DNA from: Candidatus Terraquivivens tengchongensis
Lineage (GTDB): Archaea; Thermoproteota; Nitrososphaeria_A; Caldarchaeales; Wolframiiraptoraceae
DNA length: 64,000 nt
Assembly (NCBI GenBank): GCA_023268355.1
Contig: JALNJK010000002.1
Location: 124,001 to 188,000, forward strand
Direction of reading: 5' to 3'
A program made the translations under genes and the position numbers. Of the stretch, positions 24,187-32,765 are shown piece by piece (position 1 is the stretch's first letter; each line of letters begins with the position of its first letter). The notes under the pieces are model-generated. The model was not told where the DNA came from. It did not search any database and was given only the letters and a program-made list of their open reading frames with translations.

Positions 24187-24394
24187 GGTTTGTGTGGGCA
24201 AGTGGATCTGGACAAAGGTTAAGACTGTGAATAGGGTGTGCCCGGTTTGCACTTCCGAAATTGATGAAGGTGCGGCTACAACAACGTGCCCCCATTGTGG
24301 TTCCGTGGGTCATAAGGCGTGTTTTGATAGTTGGTTAAGTATAAGGAATGCGTGCCCGATATGTAAGAGACCAGTATTGGAGATGGTGTTATGA
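24164..24394 (+). CDS. srfp: Small RING-finger protein, putative E3
   Basis: A 76-residue protein consisting almost entirely of a zinc finger with ligands C26, C29, C42, C45, H50, C53, C64 and C67. The pattern is C-x2-C-x12-C-x2-C-x4-H-x2-C-x10-C-x2-C, which is a C4HC3 order as in RING-CH or PHD fingers rather than the classic C3HC4. The equivalent C. subterraneum protein (srfp) stimulates ubiquitin transfer. The TTG start follows GGTGAG at good spacing and overlaps the end of E1; the stop overlaps the next gene by ATGA. Confidence 0.88.
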   Translation: MKIVVGHEVCVGKWIWTKVKTVNRVCPVCTSEIDEGAATTTCPHCGSVGHKACFDSWLSIRNACPICKRPVLEMVL

Positions 24395-24702
24395 GCGAGG
24401 AAGAAGAGTTTGTAATAGATCTCGAGTATGTTGATACGCCTAGCGGAAAAGTGGCATCACTCAACACCGTCAAGAAATTGGCTGAAGCAATTTCTATAGT
24501 TCACGAAGAAGCTGAAAAACTATCAACCAAAGTCCTTTCTCTCGAAAGTAAAATACCTAGTGCTGATTTATTAAATAGGTTAGAGAGTAGGTTAGCGGCT
24601 TTGGAGAAAGGCCAAGATCAGATACTTGCACATATAGACTCGTTAATAGAGGCCTTTAACAGTCTCATAGAAACTTTAGAGAAAACATTGAGAAAGGATT
24701 AA
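24391..24702 (+). CDS. Small coiled-coil protein at the end of the ubiquitin operon
   Basis: A 103-residue acidic protein with no recognisable enzymatic motif. A short N-terminal segment (FVIDLEYVDTPSGKVASL) is followed by a continuous heptad-type helix from about residue 25 to 100. The ATG overlaps the RING stop codon (ATGA), so it is translated from the same mRNA as E1 and the RING protein. I infer a scaffold or substrate adaptor, without direct support. Its stop shares a TTAA palindrome with the convergent coiled-coil gene. Confidence 0.7.
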   Translation: MSEEEEFVIDLEYVDTPSGKVASLNTVKKLAEAISIVHEEAEKLSTKVLSLESKIPSADLLNRLESRLAALEKGQDQILAHIDSLIEAFNSLIETLEKTLRKD

Positions 24703-25538
24703 GGAGTAAGTATAGCTTTCCTGAATTCTCCTACCAACTTCTCCAGACTCGCCTTCCGCTCCGTAAGCTCGTTTATATCGTTTAACAGCTCTGCTTTCTT
24801 TACCTCTAACCTAGAAATTTCTTCGCTCATCTCCCGCATCCTATTTTCTAACTCACGTGTCATCTCTTCGCGCTCCTTTATCTTCATAAGAGCGTCCGAT
24901 AACTCCCTCTCCCTTTTTGCGATCCTTTCAAGTCTTATCTCTTTTAGCTTAAACATGCGGTTTATCTTATTTACCTCTTCGTCAATCTTATGTAGCATTC
25001 CCTCTAACGATACCAAGTAACGCTGGGATAGGTCTTTAAGTTCCGCCTCTATTCTGTTTTTCTTCTCTTCGAGCTCCCTAACATACGCGTCAAAGTTTGA
25101 TAATTTATGCTCCTTCTCTTCAAGGTCCGCCTTCCACTTCTTCAACTCGTTTTTGAGAATCTCGAGCTCACTCTTTTCTTTAATTAGCTTCTCTACGTCT
25201 TCTCTAAGCATTGCTCTTTCTCGTGAGAGCAGCTCTAAAACATCATTAAGACCTTCTTTGATGGAATCGAACCATTCCTTATATTCCTTTATAACTTTCA
25301 ACTCCTTAACGATACTTTCTGCGCTTTCTGCTGCTTCGCTTACTCTTGCTAAGAATTCCTCCGGGAATGTTCTTTCTCGTGAAAGTTCCTTAACATTTTC
25401 TGAAATTTCGATAAGTGTTCTCTCAAGCGAACTAACCCTTCTATCCATTTTCTCTTCGAGTTGGAGCCTAAGTTCCTCTAACTCTCTTCTAAACTCATTA
25501 AGGATCTCTTCTTTGGACTTTCCTCCAAGAAAACCCAT
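24699..25538 (-). CDS. Long coiled-coil protein
   Basis: A 279-residue, highly charged protein that is helical over nearly its whole length, with heptads from about residue 10 to 270 and a short break near 70-100 (FPEEFLARVSEAAESAES). It begins MGFLGGKSKEE and has no catalytic motif. Function unknown; cytoskeletal or tethering roles are possible. It is convergent with the ubiquitin operon and divergent from the membrane RING gene, so it is positionally enclosed by ubiquitin-system genes. Confidence 0.7.
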   Translation of the reverse strand: MGFLGGKSKEEILNEFRRELEELRLQLEEKMDRRVSSLERTLIEISENVKELSRERTFPEEFLARVSEAAESAESIVKELKVIKEYKEWFDSIKEGLNDVLELLSRERAMLREDVEKLIKEKSELEILKNELKKWKADLEEKEHKLSNFDAYVRELEEKKNRIEAELKDLSQRYLVSLEGMLHKIDEEVNKINRMFKLKEIRLERIAKRERELSDALMKIKEREEMTRELENRMREMSEEISRLEVKKAELLNDINELTERKASLEKLVGEFRKAILTP

Positions 25539-25664
25539 TTTGGTTCACGAAAGTTTGTATAAAGCTCATATAAAAGCATACAGGGCATAAGCGAGGGGTT
25601 AATTTTAAAATTAAGGTTACGATTAAAATATTTAATAAACAAGAAAAACTAACAAGAAGGTTGA

Positions 25665-26360
25665 GTGGTGGGTTTGGCGGTTTCATCCCAAGCAGTATTG
25701 GGGCGGTTTTTTAAGCTAGCGTTGATTGTGACAGGAATAGGTGCGATCCATATCCTCACGCTATTCATGTCTTGGTACACGGTCGTGTCAGATACGATAA
25801 CCACAACCACCATACAGGGATATGCCATCGCTGAGTCTCTTTACATGTCAATCGCAGGGGGTATAGTTTGCGGAATTGCTCTTATACTGTCCTCCACTTC
25901 ATCGAATATAATAACTGCGAAGTGGCTCGTCGGAGCTACTGCACTTGTCGGAGCTCTTCTCGCAATAACATCACCAGCTTATACGCACTTCATAGTAATA
26001 CCTGCGCTACAGGCAAAGGGGTATTTAGAAATAGGAATATTCATGTCATACTTTTCAGCAATAGCGATGTTTGTCCCTGCCGCCACTATAATAGCAACAC
26101 CCATTAGGGTCGAAGTAGCACCTCACGTCGGGCCTCCTTATCTTGGGACTTCAGCCCCGATTGTTGAGGAAGCTGTTGAACTGACACATGTAATCGATAT
26201 ACCTCCCGGTGCTATTTGCGGGATATGTTACCAAGAATTGGACCCAGAAACCACCATGATGTGTAGCAATTGCCAGACGATGTTTCATAAAGGTTGCATC
26301 GATATCTGGGTAAACTTAAACGGTACGTGTCCAAGCTGTAAGAAGCCCGTAGTCAGATAA
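25665..26360 (+). CDS. Membrane-anchored RING-finger protein, putative membrane E3
   Basis: A 231-residue protein with four predicted membrane helices (about 17-38, 57-77, 86-104, 121-143), a linker, and a C-terminal zinc finger with ligands C185, C188, C200, C203, H208, C211, C222 and C225. The spacing C-x2-C-x11-C-x2-C-x4-H-x2-C-x10-C-x2-C differs by one residue from the small RING protein at 24.2 kb, and both read H-K-(A/G)-C-x-D-x-W before the last pair. With an even helix number the finger would face the cytoplasm if the N terminus does. I infer a ubiquitin ligase for membrane proteins. The start (GTG 25665 or TTG 25674) is uncertain. Confidence 0.8.
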   Translation: MVGLAVSSQAVLGRFFKLALIVTGIGAIHILTLFMSWYTVVSDTITTTTIQGYAIAESLYMSIAGGIVCGIALILSSTSSNIITAKWLVGATALVGALLAITSPAYTHFIVIPALQAKGYLEIGIFMSYFSAIAMFVPAATIIATPIRVEVAPHVGPPYLGTSAPIVEEAVELTHVIDIPPGAICGICYQELDPETTMMCSNCQTMFHKGCIDIWVNLNGTCPSCKKPVVR

Positions 26361-26402
26361 ACCTTTTTATATTAAACAAGTATTACGTTTACCCTTAGGC
26401 GT

Positions 26403-27872
26403 ATGGAATCAATAACCTCGTTATACAACGAGATAGTCAGGCTGGCGCTCGAACGGAACTTCTTCTTCCCATCATCTGAGATATACAGTGATGCACCCGC
26501 AGGTTTTTACGAATATGGACCGCTGGCAGTATCGATGAAGAACAAGTACATAGAGATATGGCGAAGAGAACTGATTAGAAGAGATGAGATGGTGGAGATA
26601 GACGGCTCTCAGATAATGCCGAAGAGTGTATTTATAGCATCTGGACATCTTGAAAGCTTCACCGATCCTATAACTAGATGCACATCATGTAATGCCATCT
26701 TTAGAGCTGATAAGCTACTTGAGGAAATCTTAGGATTTTCAGTGCCCGAAAGGCTGGCTACGGAGGAGATGGGTAAGCTTATCTCAGAACATAATGTAGC
26801 CTGTCCAAAGTGCAAAGGCAAGCTTGATAAGGTTTCAAAGTTTAACATGATGTTCAAAGTAAACGTTGGCGTGTCAGGAGATGAATGTTACCTCAGGCCA
26901 GAAACATGCCAGAGCATCTTCGTCGATTTCCTTAGGATTTACAAAACGATGAGAAAGAAACTTCCATTTGCGATCGCACAATACGGTAAAAGTTTCAGGA
27001 ATGAGATATCGCCCAGACAATCTCTGATTAGGCTTAGAGAGTTCTACCAGGCGGAGATCGAGGTATTCTTTAATCCGAAGAAGGCTAATGATTTACCAAA
27101 AGCACGCGAGTATGAGAATTATGTTTTAAGGTTAAAGCCTTTAGAGAAAGATGAGGTCATTAAAGTTTCTTGCAAAGAGAGTGTCGAGACGGGTCTCATC
27201 TCGAGCATGCTCGTAGCCTATTACCTTGCCCTCATCCAACGTTTCTACCAAATTGTAGGCATTGACATGGAACGATTCAGGTTAAGACAATTGAGTGACG
27301 ACGAAAGGGCATTCTATGCGAAGGAGGCATGGGATGTGGAAGTTTTGACGAGCATTGGATGGATAGAGCTTGTTGCCTGTAACAACAGGACAGATTATGA
27401 TCTCTCCGGCCACTCTAGAGTTAGCGGTCAAGATTTGAGCGTTTACGATGACGGTGAGAAAATCATACCACATGTATTCGAACTTTCCATGGGGGTTGAC
27501 AGAAGTCTGTTTTGTATATTAGAGCATAGTTATACAAAAGAAAGCGATAGAACGTTATTGAAGCTTCCGCCTATGCTAGCACCAATCCAGGTAGCAGTTT
27601 TCCCGCTTGTTACCAAGGATGGTTTAGACAAAAAGGCAATGGAGGTCTACGAAGCACTAAAGCTAGACTTTGATGCCATCTATGACGATAGCGGCTCTAT
27701 AGGCAGGCGCTACAGGAGACAAGACGAAATAGGCACGCCGTTTTGCGTGACTATAGATTATCAAACAATGGAAAATGAAACCGTTACAGTTAGGGATAGA
27801 GACACAATGAATCAGGAAAGGGTGCCTATCAGGGACCTCAAAAGGTACCTCATGGAAAAGTTAAGATATTGA
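26403..27872 (+). CDS. glyS: Glycyl-tRNA synthetase
   Basis: A 489-residue class II synthetase of the archaeal/eukaryotic dimeric type, charging tRNA-Gly. The N-terminal YSDAPAGFYEYGPLA motif, the zinc-binding pairs CTSC and CPKC, motif 2 (GKSFRNEISPRQSLIRLREF) and the C-terminal anticodon-binding domain with VTIDYQTMENETVTVRDRDT are all visible. It is shorter than the usual 550-570 residues, mainly in the middle insertions. The TATA-like TTTTTATATT about 28 bp upstream implies a leaderless ATG. Confidence 0.94.
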   Translation: MESITSLYNEIVRLALERNFFFPSSEIYSDAPAGFYEYGPLAVSMKNKYIEIWRRELIRRDEMVEIDGSQIMPKSVFIASGHLESFTDPITRCTSCNAIFRADKLLEEILGFSVPERLATEEMGKLISEHNVACPKCKGKLDKVSKFNMMFKVNVGVSGDECYLRPETCQSIFVDFLRIYKTMRKKLPFAIAQYGKSFRNEISPRQSLIRLREFYQAEIEVFFNPKKANDLPKAREYENYVLRLKPLEKDEVIKVSCKESVETGLISSMLVAYYLALIQRFYQIVGIDMERFRLRQLSDDERAFYAKEAWDVEVLTSIGWIELVACNNRTDYDLSGHSRVSGQDLSVYDDGEKIIPHVFELSMGVDRSLFCILEHSYTKESDRTLLKLPPMLAPIQVAVFPLVTKDGLDKKAMEVYEALKLDFDAIYDDSGSIGRRYRRQDEIGTPFCVTIDYQTMENETVTVRDRDTMNQERVPIRDLKRYLMEKLRY

Positions 27873-27919
27873 ACAATTAGGATGAGAAAGGTTTAAAGCA
27901 ATAATGTTTATTCTTAAAT

Positions 27920-28594
27920 GTGAACGACATGACTCTACCAAGGGATAGAGAAGAAGAATATAGTGCCAGGTTGCTCTCGCTACTACAAGACCAAATTCGG
28001 AAGGTTATGGAGATGTCTAGGGCAGTCCTTTTGATGATAGAGGATATCATGAATGAAGTTCCCCTTAAAGACATAGAGGCCAGATACGATGCAATCTTGA
28101 AACTTGACGATGAAGAACGGAACATTAGAAGGATGATAGAAAAGGACATTGCCAACATAGGTGCACTCCTAACGAGCAAGGAGGATTTCATAAGACTGAT
28201 GAATAGTCTCGATAAAATCGCTGACACATCAGAAGGAATTGCTTATAGACTCGTGAGTCTGATAAAGATGAAGTTCAAAATAAACAAAGACATATTCAAA
28301 GGAGTGCTCCAGCTAGGCGAGGCGGTTCATTCGATCCTCGGTAAACTAAGAGAAGCGTTGCTAAGCGTCGCACTTGATTCTGAGACTTTCATGAAGAAGG
28401 TTGCAGAAATAGATAACGCAGAAAGAGAAATAGACGACATATACAGGAATTTAAGCCTTGTAATCCTTCAGAGCGATATGAAGGTTGGCCATATGTTCCT
28501 CATAAGGGAAATAGTGTCTTTGCTCGAAGAGATAGCGGACAAGGCTGAAGAATCCGTCGAAACATTAAGGACGCTCTCACTCACGGTGTTTTAG
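27920..28594 (+). CDS. PhoU-like DUF47 family protein
   Basis: A 224-residue all-helical protein similar to the DUF47/PhoU-like family (four-to-six helix bundle; segment EEIADKAEESVETLRTL at the C terminus is typical). Members often accompany phosphate transporters and may regulate them; no transporter gene is adjacent, so the role is open. The start may be GTG 27920 or the ATG at 27929. Its stop abuts the TTG start of endA, suggesting cotranscription. Confidence 0.75.
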   Translation: MNDMTLPRDREEEYSARLLSLLQDQIRKVMEMSRAVLLMIEDIMNEVPLKDIEARYDAILKLDDEERNIRRMIEKDIANIGALLTSKEDFIRLMNSLDKIADTSEGIAYRLVSLIKMKFKINKDIFKGVLQLGEAVHSILGKLREALLSVALDSETFMKKVAEIDNAEREIDDIYRNLSLVILQSDMKVGHMFLIREIVSLLEEIADKAEESVETLRTLSLTVF

Positions 28595-29164
28595 TTGACG
28601 CATACTTTAAACGATCAAGAGAAGATAGTTGCCGACCTCGTTCAAGACAACATAATAGTGTGGGATGTAAAGAAGGGGAGGGAGCTCTACAAGTTAGGAT
28701 ACTACGGAAAACCACTCGGCATACCTAAGCCCAAGAGTTTCGAGTTTGACGCACCACTCATTTTAGACGTGATAGAAGCAGTTTATTTGGTAGAGAAAGG
28801 AATCATCAGCGTTAAGAAAAACAACTCTTTGATGAAGTTGGATGAGCTGATAGAGTACGGAAAGAAGAATTATGAAAGGTTCGAGGAGAAGTATTTGGTG
28901 TACAAAGACCTGAGGGATAGGGGATTCGTGGTCACACCTGGCATAAAGTTCGGAAGCGACTTCGCGGTATACAAGCACGGCCCAGGAATAGATCATGCGC
29001 CCTTCATAGTCCAGGTCAAGCTCGAAGACGACGAGCTTTCGGCCGCGGAGCTGATAAGGGCAGGCAGGCTGGCAACTACCGTCAGGAAGCGCTTCGTCAT
29101 AGCCGTCCCGAATCTAATGGATAAAAAGGTCACGTACTTGGCGTTTGAGTGGTGGAAGGCTTAG
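28595..29164 (+). CDS. endA: tRNA-splicing endonuclease
   Basis: A 189-residue EndA homologue that cuts tRNA and rRNA introns at bulge-helix-bulge motifs. The catalytic triad is visible: Tyr and His in AVYKHGPGIDHAPFIV and Lys in the later TVRKRFVIAV. The N-terminal domain is short but present, so this is a homotetramer or heteromer subunit type; a second subunit is not in the window. The TTG start directly follows the upstream stop, with GGTG six bases ahead. It is relevant to the intron-containing tRNA at 47.98 kb. Confidence 0.9.
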   Translation: MTHTLNDQEKIVADLVQDNIIVWDVKKGRELYKLGYYGKPLGIPKPKSFEFDAPLILDVIEAVYLVEKGIISVKKNNSLMKLDELIEYGKKNYERFEEKYLVYKDLRDRGFVVTPGIKFGSDFAVYKHGPGIDHAPFIVQVKLEDDELSAAELIRAGRLATTVRKRFVIAVPNLMDKKVTYLAFEWWKA

Positions 29165-29188
29165 AGGTCTTTTTGTATTGATGAAAAA

Positions 29189-29263
29189 CGGGCCCGGCGG
29201 GATTCGAACCCGCGACCCCCGACTTAGAAGGCCGGTGCGCTGTCCATTCTGCGCCACGGGCCC
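29189..29263 (-). tRNA. tRNA-Arg (anticodon TCT)
   Basis: On the minus strand the sequence folds as a full cloverleaf: acceptor GGGCCCG with CGGGCCC, D arm GCGC, anticodon stem CCGGC/GTCGG with loop CTTCTAA, T arm GCGGG-TTCGAAT-CCCGC and discriminator G. The anticodon is TCT, for arginine. No intron and no encoded CCA. A run of T follows the gene. Confidence 0.93.
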
Positions 29264-29417
29264 TTTTACGTTGCGAAACACAATATTTACGCTGTTTATG
29301 TTATGATGGTCGCTGCCTTATAAATATCCTTCTATGAACAGTTTTAGATGTTACTTTCTAAAAATTCGGAAAAATTTTGAAAAAGTTTTTAAGAATTATA
29401 AAGGATCAAAGCCCGAG

Positions 29418-29676
29418 ATGACGGATAAACCTGTTATCGAGACAAGATCGTTAGTAAAGATTTATAGAGCTGGTCCAGTCGAGGTGCCGGCCCTAGGGGA
29501 TCGTGAAGAACGTAGAACTTCAGCTCTCTATGAGTCCTGCAATTACGCCTGAACTAATCGTAACTGCTTTACTGTTTGCCGTGTTGATAGGTGCTTTAGC
29601 AGGGCTGTTGCCCGCATAGAGGATCACAAAGTTAACACCTGTCAAGCTTTACGATATGAATAACACAATAGTATGA
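29418..29676 (+). pseudogene. Remnant of a MacB-type ABC transporter
   Basis: The first part (from ATG 29418) encodes the start of an ABC ATPase, VIETRSLVKIYRAGPVEVPAL, and stops making sense near 29500. In another frame the following bases encode the end of a MacB/FtsX-type permease, ITPELIVTALLFAVLIGALA, then a TAG within the usual PAWRAS region (29617) and a continuing KLTPVK. The ATPase body and most of the permease are missing, so two adjacent transporter genes appear to have been fused by a large deletion and then decayed. Confidence 0.75.
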
Positions 29677-29688
29677 CGATAACTCCTC

Positions 29689-29729
29689 AAAAGCCCCTTA
29701 GCAAACTATAAGGTCTGAGTTGGGGCTTT
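29689..29729. terminator. Inverted repeat AAAGCCCC / GGGGCTTT
   Basis: Eight bases at 29690-29697 pair exactly with 29722-29729 across a 24-base loop. It lies just after the transporter remnant and before the next promoter. It may be an old terminator. Support is weak because the loop is long. Confidence 0.25.
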
Positions 29730-29839
29730 ATATATTGAACATTAACTTCAGCCCCAGCTCTTTAATGACCGAATAAACCAGTTAAAGCAAAGTCCTTTTA
29801 TACCAAAAGAATTATATAGGTAATACAGATGAAAAAATC

Positions 29840-30679
29840 ATGCCATATTGTCCCAAATGTGGGAGAGAGGTCTCTCCCGAAGATTCTTTCTGCAGAAATT
29901 GTGGCACCAGTCTGGTTCCTGTTGTTCAATACCCGCCCACACATCCAGTAGTTGCTCCACCACCAAAGCGGAGCAGGAGAAAATTCATAGGAGCGGTGGT
30001 CGGCATATCAGCTTTGGCTCTGCTTGGGTTTTTTGCGTACCAACAATATGGAAAAGAACTGGAGAAACTTTTTGGTCAGGAGACCACGACTACGACAAAG
30101 ATTGTTACGACTTCGAAGCAGACGACAACAGCCCAACCATATGTTACTACAACAGCTGGCACTACTACAATAACGACCACTACTTCACCGTATTCCACTA
30201 CGACAACAACTACGACGACAACACCTGCTGTAGCATGGCCGAGGGACAAGCCTGAATGGATTGAAAGGGATTGGGAGGAAACAGTTTATCCTTACTTGGT
30301 TGCATACTGTCAAGCTGAGCGTGAAGCTGTTGAAACTACAGTGGTAAACGAAGGAAATGCTACCGCCTACTTTGCTGTATTAGAGCTTTATGCTCTAGGA
30401 AGGTATCGTTTTGATGAACCCAACCGTCATCTAGACCATTCTCTAAGAGAGCTTGTACTCTTAAGACGTTTTTCAGGTATAGTCCTACATCCTGGAGAGA
30501 GAAAGAATTTCCAATTCGTAATAGACGCTCCACCAAAGATTTACGACCCGGTCGTTTGGATATGTTATGACCCAATACTTGACCCGAAAGGATTTAGTGT
30601 AGATAGTAATGCTGAGCTGAGATCCGTAGTTCAAAACAGACATGTGGTTATACGAGGTCGATACGGAATAATTGGGTGA
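29840..30679 (+). CDS. Zinc-ribbon, single-pass membrane protein with threonine-rich stalk
   Basis: A 279-residue protein. It starts with a zinc ribbon (CPKC at 4-7, CRNC at 18-21), followed by a proline-rich stretch, a basic patch, one membrane helix (about 49-67), a very threonine-rich linker (about 80-130) and an outer domain of about 145 residues. This order places the ribbon inside and the domain outside the cell; the stalk is probably O-glycosylated. A TATA-like ATTATATAGG lies about 26 bp upstream of the ATG. The next gene begins six bases after the stop, so the two are an operon. The outer domain is not recognised. Confidence 0.7.
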   Translation: MPYCPKCGREVSPEDSFCRNCGTSLVPVVQYPPTHPVVAPPPKRSRRKFIGAVVGISALALLGFFAYQQYGKELEKLFGQETTTTTKIVTTSKQTTTAQPYVTTTAGTTTITTTTSPYSTTTTTTTTTPAVAWPRDKPEWIERDWEETVYPYLVAYCQAEREAVETTVVNEGNATAYFAVLELYALGRYRFDEPNRHLDHSLRELVLLRRFSGIVLHPGERKNFQFVIDAPPKIYDPVVWICYDPILDPKGFSVDSNAELRSVVQNRHVVIRGRYGIIG

Positions 30680-30685
30680 TTATAC

Positions 30686-32506
30686 ATGCCAAGGCAAGCC
30701 GTTCATATGATTGTTTTGGACGAAGTCATAAGTAGGCTTAGAGTAAGTACAAACCAAGCTGAAAGAAGGATTGGAGATTTGATGTATAGAAATAGACAAG
30801 CGGCCGTTCTTGGGTGCATAGGTCCTGATATATTCTACTGTGCCCCAGACTTTAACATGATTGGTAAGTTAAGTAATTTCTATAGGAACTTTAACAACAT
30901 CATAAATTTGTATAATACGATTGACTTAAAAATAAAGGAGGTTTTTACACTCTTAGGAAATCCTGTTGAAAACACTGTTGGAACACTTCTGCCCTCAACG
31001 GTAGACATGCTCAAAAGGATTATTGAAGAGATAAAGAGGATGGTTGACCTTTTCAGTTCTATGTTAAATAAGGAACTCTTCAGTGGCGTTATTGACAGAT
31101 TTAACCTTCTTGACAATTTATCAAGTCTTCCAAATCTAACGCATTTACTGTTTGATGATTTTATGCCTCCTATGCAGCTTGGTTTTGATGAAAGGCAATG
31201 GTACTGGTTTGATATGCTTCATTGTAGAGAAACTGGTACGTTTGCGAGAAATCTAATTAGACTCGCTGGAAACGATGAAACAAAGCTTGCGTATGCTTAT
31301 GGGTACCTAACGCATATAGCAACGGATACGGTAGGTCATCCGTTCATAAATCAAATAGTAGGTGGTCCGTATCGTATGCATCCACAACGCTATACCACAT
31401 GTGAGATTTTCGTAGATTCTTGGGTTTTCTTTGATCGCTTTGGTGAAAGCATAAATACGGGACTCTTTAACCAGCTAAACCTCCCCCAAACCCTTCCAAA
31501 CGGAATAGCTGATCTTTTACATAGAGCTTTTATAGAGACCTACCAAAACAAATCACATCCATTAAGGATAAACGAAAGCCAAGGAGGATTCTTAACGATT
31601 GATAATATCAGGTCAACATACGATATCTTCAGATTTAACACCGAGGTTCTTGGAGGCATAACCATAAAACCACCTACAGAACCATTTAGCGGAGTCCTAG
31701 AATTACTAGAAAGGGCACTTGAGAACTTTAAGGGGCCACCATCACCTCCTGAGATTGGAAGACTTTGCAGCATAGAAGAATTCTTCAGCTCCACGGATTG
31801 TATAGAAGGATTTTTCGAATCTATTGCGGAATGGCTTGAGTACTTTGGAGAGCTAATTATATGGACAATTGAAACGATATTTTCTCTGATAGACTTTGTG
31901 CTGACAGCTCTGCTAAGCTTACCAATTGCCGTTTTGATGGCTATTCTGTATGGAATTCAATTGGTTATCTATAACCTCTACCGTCAAGCACGTTCGGTCT
32001 TGATGCAAGCTGGACTTCTATGCCCTGAGCCGGATGAGCTACAAACAAGTTATGGGACGAGCCTTGTAACACCTTGCTACTCTCGTTCATCACCTTTCAA
32101 GGGTTATCCACGCGTACACTCCCATTTATTACACAACATTTTATTCCCGAACACAACAGTCGAGGAGCCTGGAACTCTAAGCGCCTTTTATCAGAGGAAT
32201 CAGAGTTCTACACCTAGGAAGTTTATTTATGAGGATAGCTTCAGTGAAAGTAACCTGATAGCCTATGCACGTGCTACCAATCCCAAGGAAACGCGAGATC
32301 TCCAAATGAAGGGGCGCTCTATAGGAAATGCTATAAGTTTCTCTTATTGGCTCATCGTAAACTCTTTAAACTCAAATTTAGAGAGTGTGGTTTACACTAA
32401 TTGGAACCTGTTTTCTGATAGAGGTTACGGATACAAATGCTGGACAACGAAGCAGAGACTTAGCCATGATAGACCGGTGATGGTTTTAGACGAGACTTAC
32501 GTCTGA
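30686..32506 (+). CDS. Zinc-dependent phospholipase C-like protein
   Basis: A 606-residue protein whose N-terminal part matches the zinc-dependent phospholipase C / S1-P1 nuclease fold: HMIVLDEV near residue 7, LGCIGPDIFYCAPDF near 43, and YLTHIATDTVGHPFINQ near 209. These histidines and aspartates would bind the metal cluster. A strongly hydrophobic region (about 380-430) may be a membrane anchor. No signal peptide is visible. It is in an operon with the membrane zinc-ribbon protein. The substrate is unknown; hydrolysis of archaeal phospholipids or nucleic acid are both possible. Confidence 0.65.
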   Translation: MPRQAVHMIVLDEVISRLRVSTNQAERRIGDLMYRNRQAAVLGCIGPDIFYCAPDFNMIGKLSNFYRNFNNIINLYNTIDLKIKEVFTLLGNPVENTVGTLLPSTVDMLKRIIEEIKRMVDLFSSMLNKELFSGVIDRFNLLDNLSSLPNLTHLLFDDFMPPMQLGFDERQWYWFDMLHCRETGTFARNLIRLAGNDETKLAYAYGYLTHIATDTVGHPFINQIVGGPYRMHPQRYTTCEIFVDSWVFFDRFGESINTGLFNQLNLPQTLPNGIADLLHRAFIETYQNKSHPLRINESQGGFLTIDNIRSTYDIFRFNTEVLGGITIKPPTEPFSGVLELLERALENFKGPPSPPEIGRLCSIEEFFSSTDCIEGFFESIAEWLEYFGELIIWTIETIFSLIDFVLTALLSLPIAVLMAILYGIQLVIYNLYRQARSVLMQAGLLCPEPDELQTSYGTSLVTPCYSRSSPFKGYPRVHSHLLHNILFPNTTVEEPGTLSAFYQRNQSSTPRKFIYEDSFSESNLIAYARATNPKETRDLQMKGRSIGNAISFSYWLIVNSLNSNLESVVYTNWNLFSDRGYGYKCWTTKQRLSHDRPVMVLDETYV

Positions 32507-32765
32507 CAAACAATCCCTTGACAATGGTGTTTTGGTTCAACTTGGAAGTTTTGCTGTGGGTATTAGACTTGATTAAATGTCCGCCTTTTACCAATAAATC
32601 TGACACGCTGCAGAATTTCTGCAATAGATATATGATTACTTTTACGCGCTTTTATCAAGCATAACGCGGTACTCGTCAAATAAAAAATATTCGATGAACA
32701 TATACGGTATGAGTCATTGATCGCTATCAAACCTATATACTCGATAGTGGTCGGGATGTTTTAAA

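Noticed and set aside
24164-24394. The small RING protein as a PHD finger or plain zinc ribbon
   Set aside because: The C4HC3 order fits PHD too, but the close spacing of the last two pairs and its place in the ubiquitin operon favour a RING-type role.
25521-25538. MGFLGG start of the long coiled-coil protein as a myristoylation signal
   Set aside because: Archaea are not known to carry N-myristoyl transferase, so the similarity is probably accidental.
29334-29552. A 72-codon frame taken as an intact small gene
   Set aside because: Its second half runs out of frame with a permease end, and the ATPase body is missing, so it is part of a pseudogene.
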